A stretch of DNA of 64,000 nt. Origin: Neckera pumila (Eukaryota; Streptophyta; Bryopsida; Hypnales; Neckeraceae). The stretch's first letter is position 1. Every line of letters begins with the position of its first letter. The stretch lies in NCBI GenBank assembly GCA_963969595.1, contig OZ018412.1, positions 7,690,501 through 7,754,500 on the forward strand, written 5' to 3'. The notes beneath the pieces are model-generated. The model searched no databases and was not told the DNA's origin. It saw only the letters and a list, made by a program, of their open reading frames with translations. Shown here piece by piece: positions 49,537 to 59,212 of this stretch. Made by a program: the position numbers and the translations under genes.

Positions 49537-52033
49537 TTACATGGACTCTGTCTTCAAATCACCAAAGTCGATATCATCTGCTGGGCAGGAAAAAACAATG
49601 AAAGTCTGAGTTAATACTATGAACACACCAGAAATATCCCAAATTGAATAGCTATAACTGAACACAAGGCTATCACTTTCTAACCTCCTAAAACTACACT
49701 GATACACATAGATCAAGTCAAAATTAGGATAGTATATTCTCTGTTAATATCAAAAAAGAAGAAATTGAGTGCGGTCATTACCAAGAACATCTTTATCAGG
49801 TGACCGCAAAAATGCATCAGGTGTCAAGAATGGCGATCCAGAGTAGCTTCCCAGGGGTCCCAAATCTATATCACCTGGAAAAAGTCATCAGCGTCTATAA
49901 AATGGAAACTGCGACGACACAATTAAGACGCAATTTGAACATAAGTACTCAGTGTTCAATCACCTGACAGCTCTATAACATACATACACAGTTGCCCCCC
50001 AAAACTCTGCAATAAGTCTTGGTTTTAGAACATATCATCAAAACCAAGACTAAAAAAACGATGGACTGACAATACTCTTCCCAAAGCACTTGAAAGGACT
50101 GGAACAATACTGACCTGCACTATTTGTAAGCTCTGCTGTCAAATCTGAGAGACTGAAATTTCGCGGAAGCTGCCCCAAAGACCCAAGCGATTCTCTGTGA
50201 CTGCTGACATCTGCATCATGGGAACTCATAGGTATACCCCCAATACCGTTTTGGTTGTGTGCATCATTTGAGGCATATGCACCATCCATACCCATAGAGG
50301 TTGGTAAACCCATGCCCATACCAGACATGTCTGTTGGGCCCATATTCCCAAATGGAAATGAGCCTCCAGCCATACCCCCTGGAGTAGATCCCATTGAGCC
50401 TAATGAAATATCACTTCCACCAGAGGAAGCAGTGCCAAGAGACATATCCCCCAGGCCACTGCAACCACCAATAGCAGAAGCACGTTAGACAGATGCATAA
50501 AATAAAATCTAGGGACAGATGAAGACTCACAGCACCTAAAATATGAACCGAATGATAACATGACGTATGCTGCACACTTACTTTGTTCCATCGTTTTCAT
50601 GAGAATGATAGCTGTCAGGCATAGCCGGGCTTCCATTCATCAGCGGAGAGTTTGGTGGAGGCATAACAGACATGGGTTGCATATGCGGATGACCAGGTGC
50701 AACACCAGGTGTTGGTGATTGCATTGGATATCCCATAGGAGTGTGATGCACTGCACTTCATCAAAGGAGAATGGTAAGTAGAGTGCAGTCCAAAGGACCG
50801 ACAGAAAAACTGACAGTGTGGACCATACGAAACAAATTCATATCTAGGTAGACGTAAACCTATACCTAACGGTTGCATCTAAGAGGTAACCATATTTGAA
50901 GTTTCAAGCCGACTAACAGAAGAGCACCCGGGCATGGTTGTTCCTGGCGCGGAGAAAAGTACATTGGAATCTACATTAACTAAGCCAGGTGAAGCCTAAA
51001 GTGATAGACGGGCAAGTATTGACACAGCATATCTCAAAAAAGGACTTTGAAAGCATACTTGGAGGAGGATGCAAACCATTCTGCATAGGAAGCGGGTTTT
51101 TTGTGATGAGACGCATCTTATGCATCAGCTGCACTTGCTGCTCCAGTAGATGGTTAAACAGCACAATCTGCTTCTTGAGCTTCAGTCTGGTATAATAAGC
51201 TTTGAAAAACTCTGGATTCTGTTCCTCTAGCTTTTGCCATACTGCATTATCATTTCAAAAGGCAAAACTTATCAGAAATAGATTCGACCTAACCAGCCTT
51301 GGAAATTTTTCAGAGGATAAAAGAGGGTAATAGATAACTCCAAAAACTTGATTAAGAAAATCAGATAACGCCTATAAGGACAGACCTAATGACAAAGCAA
51401 CATCATAAGCGAGAAGCGGACGAGCGCAGGAAAATGCTCACCAAGACTAGTGAAGCCTGGTTCAATCTTAGCTTGATATTGCAACGTAGTAATGACCTCA
51501 CTTTGATTCATGTACAATTGAAGGCACCGCTCTATCAAATTCTGGACCTGAAACAACGAAAGTACCCGTTCTCAACAGAGGATAAGCTCGCACTGATAAA
51601 TTTCGCCAGAAGCCTTCCATCATTTAGCCGTCAAAATTGCAAAAGGACAGTTTTTATGATTAACTCCGCCTACAATGTACGCTGAAATTTTGCCACAAAG
51701 CAGAACCAGCCTCATTCTCGAATAAAAAAACTTGCTTCCGATTGTAGAGTTCAAGCATGATATACAACCTAAGTTTGCCCCATTCCTTGCGAAAAAGGGA
51801 CTCCAAAAAGACCGTGAGATTCATCAAATTGCGTGTGAGGCACACAACCTAACAAGCAGCAAAATAGAAAATAAGCAGTGCCTCACCAGCTGTATGTCTT
51901 CACAAGATATTTTCCTCCCTTCATTGTTAGGACCTGGACCAGGATTGCTCGGAGCAACAGACTTGGTGGTAGCTTGTTGTTGCGGCTGTTGCTGCTGATT
52001 TTGTTGCTGATTCTGTTGCTGTTGTTGTTGTTG

Positions 52034-52075
<42 letters not shown>

Positions 52076-52517
52076 AGTATGTATCTGTGGTTTCTGGTCC
52101 AGGACTTGCTGTTGCGGCTGAGGCGGAGACGACCCGGTGGATTGTCCTTGCGAAGTAGCGATCTACGCGTCAAAATTACTCAATTAAGACAACAAAAGCG
52201 ATATCCCCTGATCATCAACGCCAAACCCTACCCCTACCCCCTGCAACCTCCGAATTCCGCAAAGGTCCGCAAAAATCCGCCACTTACGCTCCCACCACCG
52301 CTCCTAGAGATTTCCTAAAAAACAAAACCCTAAAAACATCACAATCTGCACGCACCTTGACGTTGTTGCCGTGGGCGACGAGTCCCTCGGGCTTCTTGTC
52401 CTCGGGCTCCTGATGGTTGACGTGATTCCCGTGCTGGGCGGGGGGTGGCACGCTGTTGCTGGTGTCGTCCGTGACCCCAGCCATGGCGTAGAGTACGCCG
52501 ACCGAGGGTTCACTCAC
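49537..52517 (-). CDS. A_thal_3526-domain protein (TIGR01589/PF09713), polyQ, function unknown
   Basis: Eight exons in transcript order: 52517-52356, 52162-51887, 51547-51442, 51241-51059, 50750-50582, 50458-50115, 49874-49782 and 49580-49537. Phases 0, 0, 1, 1, 2, 1 and 1 all agree, and the protein has 458 residues. Residues about 147-203 match the plant-specific domain: QNLIERCLQLYMNQSEV, then TLQYQAKIEP, VWQKLEEQNPEFFKAYY and a following LLEQQ. Before it lies a polyglutamine tract (21 Q, about 84-104). After it comes a Met/Pro/Gly/Ser-rich, probably disordered tail with recurring acidic D-I/M-x-L/F-G motifs, ending in DDIDFGDLKTESM. There is no signal peptide or membrane segment. PolyQ and acidic tails are common in transcription co-regulators, so a nuclear role is possible but unproven. 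The first ATG (52517) is chosen; the next in-frame Met is at residue 12. Confidence 0.87.
52022..52078 (-). repeat. CAG/CAA repeat encoding polyglutamine
   Basis: In sense the tract reads one CAA, ten CAG, seven CAA, then alternating CAG/CAA/CAG (the last three lie just before 52022), 21 glutamines in all. The pure CAG block is the part most likely to vary in length. More Q-rich sequence (NQQQNQQQQPQQQ) follows. Confidence 0.9.
52324..52333. promoter_or_regulatory. Telo-box-like motif in intron 1 of the A_thal_3526 gene
   Basis: AAACCCTAA lies about 25 nt inside the first intron, with a second AAACCCTA near 52224. Telo boxes near plant gene starts are linked to growth-associated expression, but the motif is short enough to occur by chance. 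Confidence 0.35.
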
Positions 52518-52834
52518 AGCAACGACGGTCTGGCGTCCATCTACATCCCGGCGTCGCTCGCGAAGAATAAGCTAGCACACGGAATATGCCGGAGAACCAA
52601 AGAGGAAGAAGAAAAAAAAAACTGAACGAGAGAGAGAGAGAGCAGGCGAGTGATGAAAGCTTCTTCGCACGAGGGCGAGTGCGAGAAAAAAGCGTCGACG
52701 AAAGCTTGCAAAAAGAACAACAGCGACAATGCACAATCCAAAGCACACGCCCACCCTCCGCCTTCTCCCTCCGTTCTCGAGAGCATCCCCGTCCCTCCCG
52801 ATTCTGCGCACCACTAATCGCGCTCACTAATTTC
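52518..52834 (-). promoter_or_regulatory. 5' untranslated region/promoter of the A_thal_3526 gene
   Basis: GC-richer sequence upstream of the start codon carries a pyrimidine-rich sense strand, including a CT repeat (plus GAGAGAGAGAGAG near 52627) and a TTTTTTTTTCTTC run (plus GAAGAAGAAAAAAAAA near 52607). This is typical of plant 5' untranslated leaders. No TATA box is evident. Confidence 0.45.
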
Positions 52835-52972
52835 CTTTGCACCTCACTAATCATACGCACTAATCCACTTTGCACCTCACTAATCATACGCACTGATCCA
52901 CTTTATACCTCACTAATCATACGCACTAATCCCATTTTCTCCTCACTAATACCTCTCACAAATCCTCTGCGC
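52835..52972. repeat. 33 bp minisatellite upstream of the A_thal_3526 gene
   Basis: CCTCACTAATCATACGCACT recurs at 52842, 52875 and 52908, a 33 bp period, with CACTTTGCA linking units. A fourth, weaker unit begins at 52941 and CACTAATC remnants continue to about 52985. The period is a multiple of three, so one plus-strand frame stays open across it; this looks incidental. Confidence 0.88.
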
Positions 52973-53094
52973 TCCGCACTAATCCGACTTCTTATAACTC
53001 GTTGCTGTTTACTCATTACAAGGAGTCCAAGCCACGGCGTTGAGGCTTTGCATTGGCTAAAGCTTACATCTGAGGAAGTTGGAGTAGGACCTTA

Positions 53095-53357
53095 GAGCAT
53101 CCCCATCGGGGAGTTCCGTTTCCCTAAAATTTTAGGGAGAGGACCTGAGATGCAGACAGAGATGCAAAAAGTTCACCACACCAACCTTTTTCTAAATCTT
53201 TTATCCATAAATTATACAGAATTTTGTAAAACTCTCACCAAATCCTGTATCCAGAGGCTCATATAGAGAACTCGCGAGGTCTCATCTGTATAAAGTCAAG
53301 GTTGATTGCTTTGAGACTTCAAGTTTAGGGATAGAGAACAGATTGGTGGGGATGCTC
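53095..53357. mobile_element. Tourist-like (PIF/Harbinger) MITE, 263 bp, TTA duplication
   Basis: TTA at 53092-53094 and 53358-53360 flank ends GAGCATCCCCATC and (in reverse) GAGCATCCCCACC. A GAGCATCYCC terminus with a TTA target duplication is typical of PIF/Harbinger-derived plant MITEs. It has no coding capacity. It lies about 580 bp upstream of the A_thal_3526 start codon. Confidence 0.85.
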
Positions 53358-53360
53358 TTA

Positions 53361-54424
53361 CTCTAAAGCAAACCATTTAGTGACAAAGTTCTTATATCAA
53401 AGTTGCTTATATAATTCTTACCCCTGAAATGTTGAAGTCTATGATCATGAGGTCCAACTTTAAAGTTCTCTACCTGGGATGCTTCATTTTGCCATTGAAA
53501 ATGATTGGAATTTTTGTTTTTTATTTTCCTAGAGATTAATTCACATGTCTTCTAAATGCCATAAAATTTCAGAATTCTTGGTAAACGTTTGAAATTATTG
53601 GTAATTTTTGAAGAAAAGAAAAAGAAAATTCTTATCAAATACAAAGTACATAATAAGCTCAAAACATGTGAAAATTTCCCCATGGATATACATTGTGGTG
53701 CAGATCATCATGGTGAAAACCAAATTTTTATCACTCTATAATTAAAAAATTAGTAAACCTAGTAATAGGTCCACAGTTAAAATTGCTAGAAAATACACAA
53801 TTTTAGGAATTCTACAAAATTTCAAATTGTACTAGAAACAAACTCATAAGCTTATTTCACTGATTGGGATCAAATTCCAAAAAGATAATTTTCAAGGTTA
53901 AAATTCAAGTGAAGAATAAAAGAGGTAAGCATTGTCAAATACACAAGAAAGGCATCTTTGGGGATTAGTGGATTTAGCATCTTCTTCTTTAAAAAATTTG
54001 TGGTTCTTCAATTAGAGACTTCGCACCACCAAATAATGCATACACACTCAAAAAACTCTCCTAAAAGAATTAGATAAGAACCATCCGTTGTTTAGCAAGA
54101 TCAAGGCATGTTTGACCATTTACCAGTCATTTTGTGGTTGCATCAATATTTCAAAATTAAAGGTCTATTAGAAACCAATATTTTGGTATTAGGGGGAGGT
54201 AAGGTAGGAGTTGTCTTGAACCAATTCTTCATTAAGTTTTAGGAAAGGTTTACTTGTCTTTTGAGTCAAGTACAAAAACTTGAGTAGGTTCGATGAAGGC
54301 ATTCACATAGTTTAATTGTTGCATTCCACCCAGAGCTTTTCCACGACTTTAGAAAACATTGTGGAGTGGGATTGCTACTAAAACATCCTTATTGTATTTG
54401 TCTCCTAAAATATAAACTATGTAC
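53361..54424. other. AT-rich spacer, no gene
   Basis: Nothing gene-like is seen on either strand. Sequence composition matches the surrounding repeat-rich spacers. Confidence 0.4.
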
Positions 54425-55330
54425 TTAATCTCTAAAGGACCATGCCAACATGCATTTTTTGTCTACAGAAATTTTGAGCAGGTACGAGATTTCCATATTT
54501 TTGGCCCAAATTTTAATAGAAGGTAGAGATAAGGAATATCTTGCATATACACTAAATTTCATGACATTTGGAAATATGAATAAAAAATTATGGCCTAATA
54601 TGTTACTTTTTTTCAAAAATGGGCAGTCCGTACAAATTTTAAAAATCACTTTTTCATAAACAAAAATTTGAAATTGATTTTCTAGAGTTATATATAAGTT
54701 GAAAGCTTTAAATCATTCTATTTTGATCAATGAGTCAAAAGTTAAGAGAATTTTTGTTTGTGGGCAGTTATGGATTCTTTATTCTAAAATAAACTTTGTA
54801 GTTCTTCAATATTTTTTGAAAAAAATAAAATTATAGGATGTAAATTGTTTATTACAGCATTACAACCATTGGGATTAGCATTTTTCAATTCCATAATTAA
54901 ATTCTTAACAATATAGTGTTTTGAATCATTCTCTACTACTATCTACTTCCTATATGTTGCACAATTCCAAATGATCTAAAAATTTTTCGAATATGTATCC
55001 AACTTGTCAGGGAAAAAATATCCAAAGAAGCGCCACCATTTTGGACTTATTTTCATATAGAAAAGTGAGCTTGTGAAGTGCAGCTGCCTTGTTTTTTGCA
55101 GGGCCCAACTGAAAAGCATTTGTGTGATTTCAAACACTCATATCTTTTAGTCCGCAGATGGAAATTTCTGAAATTTTTACCACATGTCCTCAAGTCAGTA
55201 TACATGTCTACAAGATCTTACAATCACATGTGTCAAAAAAAAATTATTCAAAAATTTGGCACTTGTACTAAAAATGGCAATTTTCAAGCATTTTGTAGTG
55301 AAAATATAGTCATGGAACTTTAGGGGTTAA
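54425..55330 (-). mobile_element. TTAA-bordered P1 element, 906 bp, both ends recognisable
   Basis: The plus-strand left end is TTAATCTCTAAAGGACCATG and the right end CATGGAACTTTAGGGGTTAA, inverted repeats of about 16 bp plus TTAA. Read on the minus strand it lines up from end to end with the copy at 57879-59212. Shared landmarks include GTGGTAAAAATTTCAGAA, GGCA(A/G)(T/C)TGCACTTCACAA, CATTTGGAATTGT(G/A)CAACAT, AGTAGATAGTAGTAGAGAAT, CATAACTGCCC and GGACTGCCCA. There is no transposase frame. Confidence 0.8.
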
Positions 55331-55657
55331 ATATGGAAAAACGTGTACCATGAGATTGATCATTCAACAATCAAAATATTTTATTTGGTTGTCATTTATG
55401 TTTCTATGCCCTATCATGCTCAAATTTGGCATCATATAAGTAGAATACATAATCATTTTGCAACTTCTCATACTTGTACGCGTGAATTGCAATACTTGTC
55501 CAAATTGGAGAGTGTCATATGTCATGGACTCAACTCAACATGAACACAATTTTTTGTCAGTACCAAATACTTCAATTCTTGCACCTTCTATGTCAAATAT
55601 GCTTGCAAATATAAAATTAAAAAAAACTGTTGCTACCCAAATTGACTTTCTTGACCT

Positions 55658-56231
55658 TTAACCTCTTAAGGACCAAGGAGTAGTCCAGACTTTCAAAATT
55701 ATAAAGATGTATCATTGAAAATGCAACTTAGAAGAAGAATTTAATGATGACTTTCAAACAATAGTTGTGAAACATGATGCATAGATCATATCCATATGGT
55801 TAGATCAACTAGTATACAAACGAATATTTTTCAATAAAACTTGAAGCTAAAGAATGAAAACTTCTTCTAAGATCAACTGTAGATTGGATATTTGTGATTT
55901 TTTCAAGAAGTTTTTTCCTTGAGGTCCAAAACGTTAAGTTCTAATCATAGATATTTTAGACTATTTTAATTTTGTTTTTTTATTCATTTTTGAAGGGCCA
56001 TTTTTTGGAATGAAAAGGTTATCGTTTGAGGCTAGACATACCAATACTTATTGAATAATAGAATATTTGCACAGCAAAGTCCTTAGAATATATATATTGT
56101 ACAAATATTAGAGTACTTCAAAAAACAAATTCAAATAAATCAATGGTTAAAAAATGCATTTTTAAGTGTTTGGGATGTGTTTGCATTCATCCATAGTTCA
56201 AAATTTGAATACTTGGTCATTTTGGGATTAG
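55658..56231 (-). mobile_element. TTAA-bordered P2 element, reverse orientation
   Basis: It starts TTAACCTCTTAAGGACC and ends near TTGGGATTAG, where the last border base is changed. In reverse complement the body matches 36449-37021 and 56317-56881: ATTGTAGATTG-ATTTT, TTTGGAATGAAAAGG, TTTGCACAGCAAAGTC, AAAAAATGCATTTTTAAG and GTTCAAAATTTGAA. It forms a loose inverted pair with the copy at 56317. Confidence 0.7.
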
Positions 56232-56316
56232 AGGTTATTGTAGAAGTAATGTTGATTTTATCTGCCCTCTAATGCTATCAAGTAGAAGTCTTGTTGAAGT
56301 GTTACCAATATGACCT

Positions 56317-56881
56317 TAACCCCTTAAAGACTAAACGTTCAAATTTTGAACAATGAATGAACACAAATACATAACAAGCCTACAAAATGCATTTTTTCAT
56401 CCATCAACTTTTAAAAAGATTCTTGTATTGATTCTTCAAAATTATATAGTATAGATTTGGAAGACTTTGCTTTGCAAATATTATATGATCCAATAGATAC
56501 AGGTAGATTTGGCCCCAAAAAATAACCTTTCAAGTTTAAAAAGTGACCCTTCAAAAACAACTTGAATAAGAAAGTAAAATTAAAATCCTCAAAAATCAAT
56601 ATGATTAGAACATAACATTTTAAACTTTGAAGGAAAAAAATTCTTGTGAAAATCACAAACATTCAATCTACAATTGATTTTAGAAGGAATTTTCAATTTT
56701 TGGGTTTAGATTTTATTGAAAAATATAGGTTTTGTAAACTAGTTTATCTAACCATATGGATATGATCTATAAATTATGTCTTACAACTATTATTAAGTGT
56801 CATCATTAAGTTATTCTTCTAAATTGCATTTTATAATACATCTTCACAATTTTAGAAATCTAGACTACTTCTAGTTCTTAA
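56317..56881 (+). mobile_element. TTAA-bordered P2 element, forward orientation
   Basis: It starts TTAACCCCTTAAAGAC and ends TTCTAGTTCTTAA. It shares TTTTGAACAATGAATGAA, AAATGCATTTTTTCATCC, GACTTTGCTTTGCAAATATT, GTGACCCTTCAAAAA and CATTCAATCTACAATTG with the nested copy at 36449. Its last TTAA is also the first TTAA of the next element. Confidence 0.72.
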
Positions 56882-57614
56882 CCCCTCAAGGCCTGGCAAC
56901 TTCTTGACAATAGAAGTTTCAATGAGTTGTCCTACTTTGATATTTTTTTTGCACATGCATGTGCTAGACATCTGTAATTTAAACAGTACAAAGTAAAGAC
57001 TACTTTATCTGGTATGCATGAAATTAATTGTAGAACCTATTGACTATTTGATTTTAGATTATAACAATTTTGGATGATCAACTTATAAGCAAAAAATGCA
57101 TCTTTTGGAGAAGAAAAATTATAAAATGACAAATTGTGATTTCTTACCCCTCTCAAAAAATTGGATCATAATTTAAGGCAAATTCAGTATTTTTTTAATG
57201 AAAAAAATGAAAAAAAACTCTCAAAATTGTACACATTTTCAAATATAAGTGAATAATAAAAAGACAAAATTGACCAAATTGGATCTTGCAAAAATTTAAA
57301 AATAAAATAAAATAATATATATATGCATCAATTCTTTGAACTAGTGGTTGATATTAATCAACATATCTTTTGGAACATCTTCCAAAAAAATTGCAACATT
57401 CCTTTCACTCGGACCTTGCCCAAAATTTATGGCCACTAACTCCCTCTGCATTTCCTAAATAACATTTTCAATATTTCACACAAATTTTTTGAAAATCTAA
57501 GAATGCAACAAGTTCCTATTTTACAAAATTTTGAGATTTGTTTCATCCTATTGAGAATTTGCCATTCAAAATTTAAAGAGGCATATTCTGTCCTCTTAGT
57601 CCTTGAAGGATTAA
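56878..57614. mobile_element. TTAA-bordered element with a third body type (P3), 737 bp
   Basis: Ends are TTAACCCCTCAAGGCCT and (in reverse) TTAATCCTTCAAGGACT, so the terminal motif is shared with P1 and P2. The interior differs from both and is not repeated elsewhere in the window. It contains a short TATATATA run near 57316 and no coding frame. Confidence 0.6.
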
Positions 57615-57878
57615 GGCTTGGGTACTTTATTAGGAGTTACTTTAGAAACAATGTGAGACCTATTGTATAGTACATTTTAAATGTTAAAGCTAATAATTTG
57701 AAAAATATTCAAGTTACTATAGCACCACTTTTTTGAAGCATATAATATTATAAGTACTATATAATACATAATAATGATCCATAGTACATAATTTGTAAAT
57801 CTATCCAAAAGATAGTCTAAAAAAGAGGGAAAGAGTCCGCATGAGGAGCTAATATTTTCCATTTGCAAATAAACAAAA

Positions 57879-59212
57879 TTAACCCCTAAAATTCTATGAC
57901 TATATTTTCACCAAAAAAGCTCAAAAACTGTCATTTCTAGATTAAGTACCAAAGTTTTGAAAAAGAACTTTTTTTGATACACGTAATCAAAATATCTTGT
58001 AGTATGCTGACTTGAGAATATGTGGTAAAAATTTCAGAATTTTCCACCGCGTGGATTGCAAGATATAAGCATTTGAATTCATTAAAATCATTTTTTTGTC
58101 CTTGCAAAAAAACAGGGCAATTGCACTTCACAACCTCACTTTTCTATGAAAAAATCTCCAAAATGTTGGTGATTCTTTGGAATCATTTTTTAGACAAGTT
58201 GGCCACATTCCTAAAAAATTCCACATCATTTGGAATTGTACAACATATAGCAAAAAAATAGTAAGTAGATAGTAGTAGAGAATGATTCAAAATACTAAAT
58301 TGTAAAGAATTGAATTGTAGAATTGAATAATGCCAGTTCCAATGGTTAAAATGTTGTATTAAACAATTTCCATCTTGTAGTTTTATTTTTTTCAAAACAT
58401 ATTGAAAACTAAATAAAATAAAGGACTTCAATGTTTATTTTAGAATAGTGGATTCATAACTGCCCCCAAACAAAAAATCCTCATAACTTTTGATTCATTG
58501 ATCAAAATGGAATGATTCAAAGCTTTCTATGTATATATAACTCTGGAAAACCAATTTCAAATTTTTGTTTTTGAAAAAAGTGATTTTTTTTATTTGCACG
58601 GACTGCCCAATTACAAAAAAAAGTAACATATTAAGCCATAACTTTTGACTCATATTTCCAAATGTCATGAAATTTAAAGTAGAATCCCCCATTACCAACC
58701 ACCGCCCCATCGTCATTCAATAGGGTTTCTTAAATGCAAGAGAGGCTAGCACTCATTTCCAACCATTAGGTCTTAGTTTTCAACCATCAATCCCACCATT
58801 CTTGTCTTGACACATGTGCTTGGTTTGGAGTGCCAAAGTGAACAAGAAGTAGTCTCTTAAATGATCGGAATTAAAAGACTCTATACATTGGACATAGGTC
58901 AAGGCCAACTTTTGGCTTTAAAAATTTATAGAATTTTCAATTCAAGCAATAAAATTACCAATTTTTTGCAATTCCCGTCTTTTCTATAGATGCTTCTCTG
59001 AAATATTTGTTTTGCCTTGCACTATTCTATATCATGTTGGAATTGCTTATTTGGTTGGTTATGGGTGGTTCTACCTTAGTGCATATGAAAGATATTCCTT
59101 GCCACCATCTTCTATTAAAATTTGGGCCAAAAATATGGGAATATCTAGTCACACGTATCTGCCCAAAATTTCTATGTAGCCAAAAACCGCATGTTGGTTC
59201 TTTAGGGATTAA
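57879..59212 (+). mobile_element. TTAA-bordered P1 element split by a MITE
   Basis: It starts TTAACCCCTAAAATTC and ends TTCTTTAGGGATTAA. The body matches 54425-55330 in reverse complement up to GTCATGAAATTT (58675). It resumes at GATATTCCTTGCC-CC-TCTTCTATTAAAATTTGGG after about 400 bp of unrelated sequence. The match on both sides of the insertion makes the original element about 930 bp. Confidence 0.78.
58677..59075. mobile_element. MITE inserted in a P1 element, ~399 bp, probable TTA duplication
   Basis: The ends GTAGAATCCCCCATTACCAA and (in reverse) GTAGAACCACCCATAACCAA are inverted repeats of at least 23 bp (58679 and 59074 inward). TTA lies immediately outside on both sides within a few bases (58674-58676 and 59076-59078), which would suit a PIF/Harbinger-type MITE. 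The interrupted P1 sequence shows that it inserted after P1 did. It has no coding capacity. Confidence 0.72.

Noticed and set aside
50918..50970. Possible extra exon in the A_thal_3526 gene between exons 4 and 5
   Set aside because: It has acceptor- and donor-like ends, but its 53 nt break the frame. Direct joining of 51059 to 50750 keeps phase and gives a continuous Met/Pro-rich sequence.
52835..52985. CRISPR-like regular repeat
   Set aside because: The units are contiguous with no unique spacers, and the DNA is a plant nuclear sequence.
52586..53095. Plus-strand open frame of 169 codons with repeated TSLIIRTN
   Set aside because: It is opened by the in-frame 33 bp minisatellite and overlaps the leader of the minus-strand gene. 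It has no family resemblance and no supporting splice signals.
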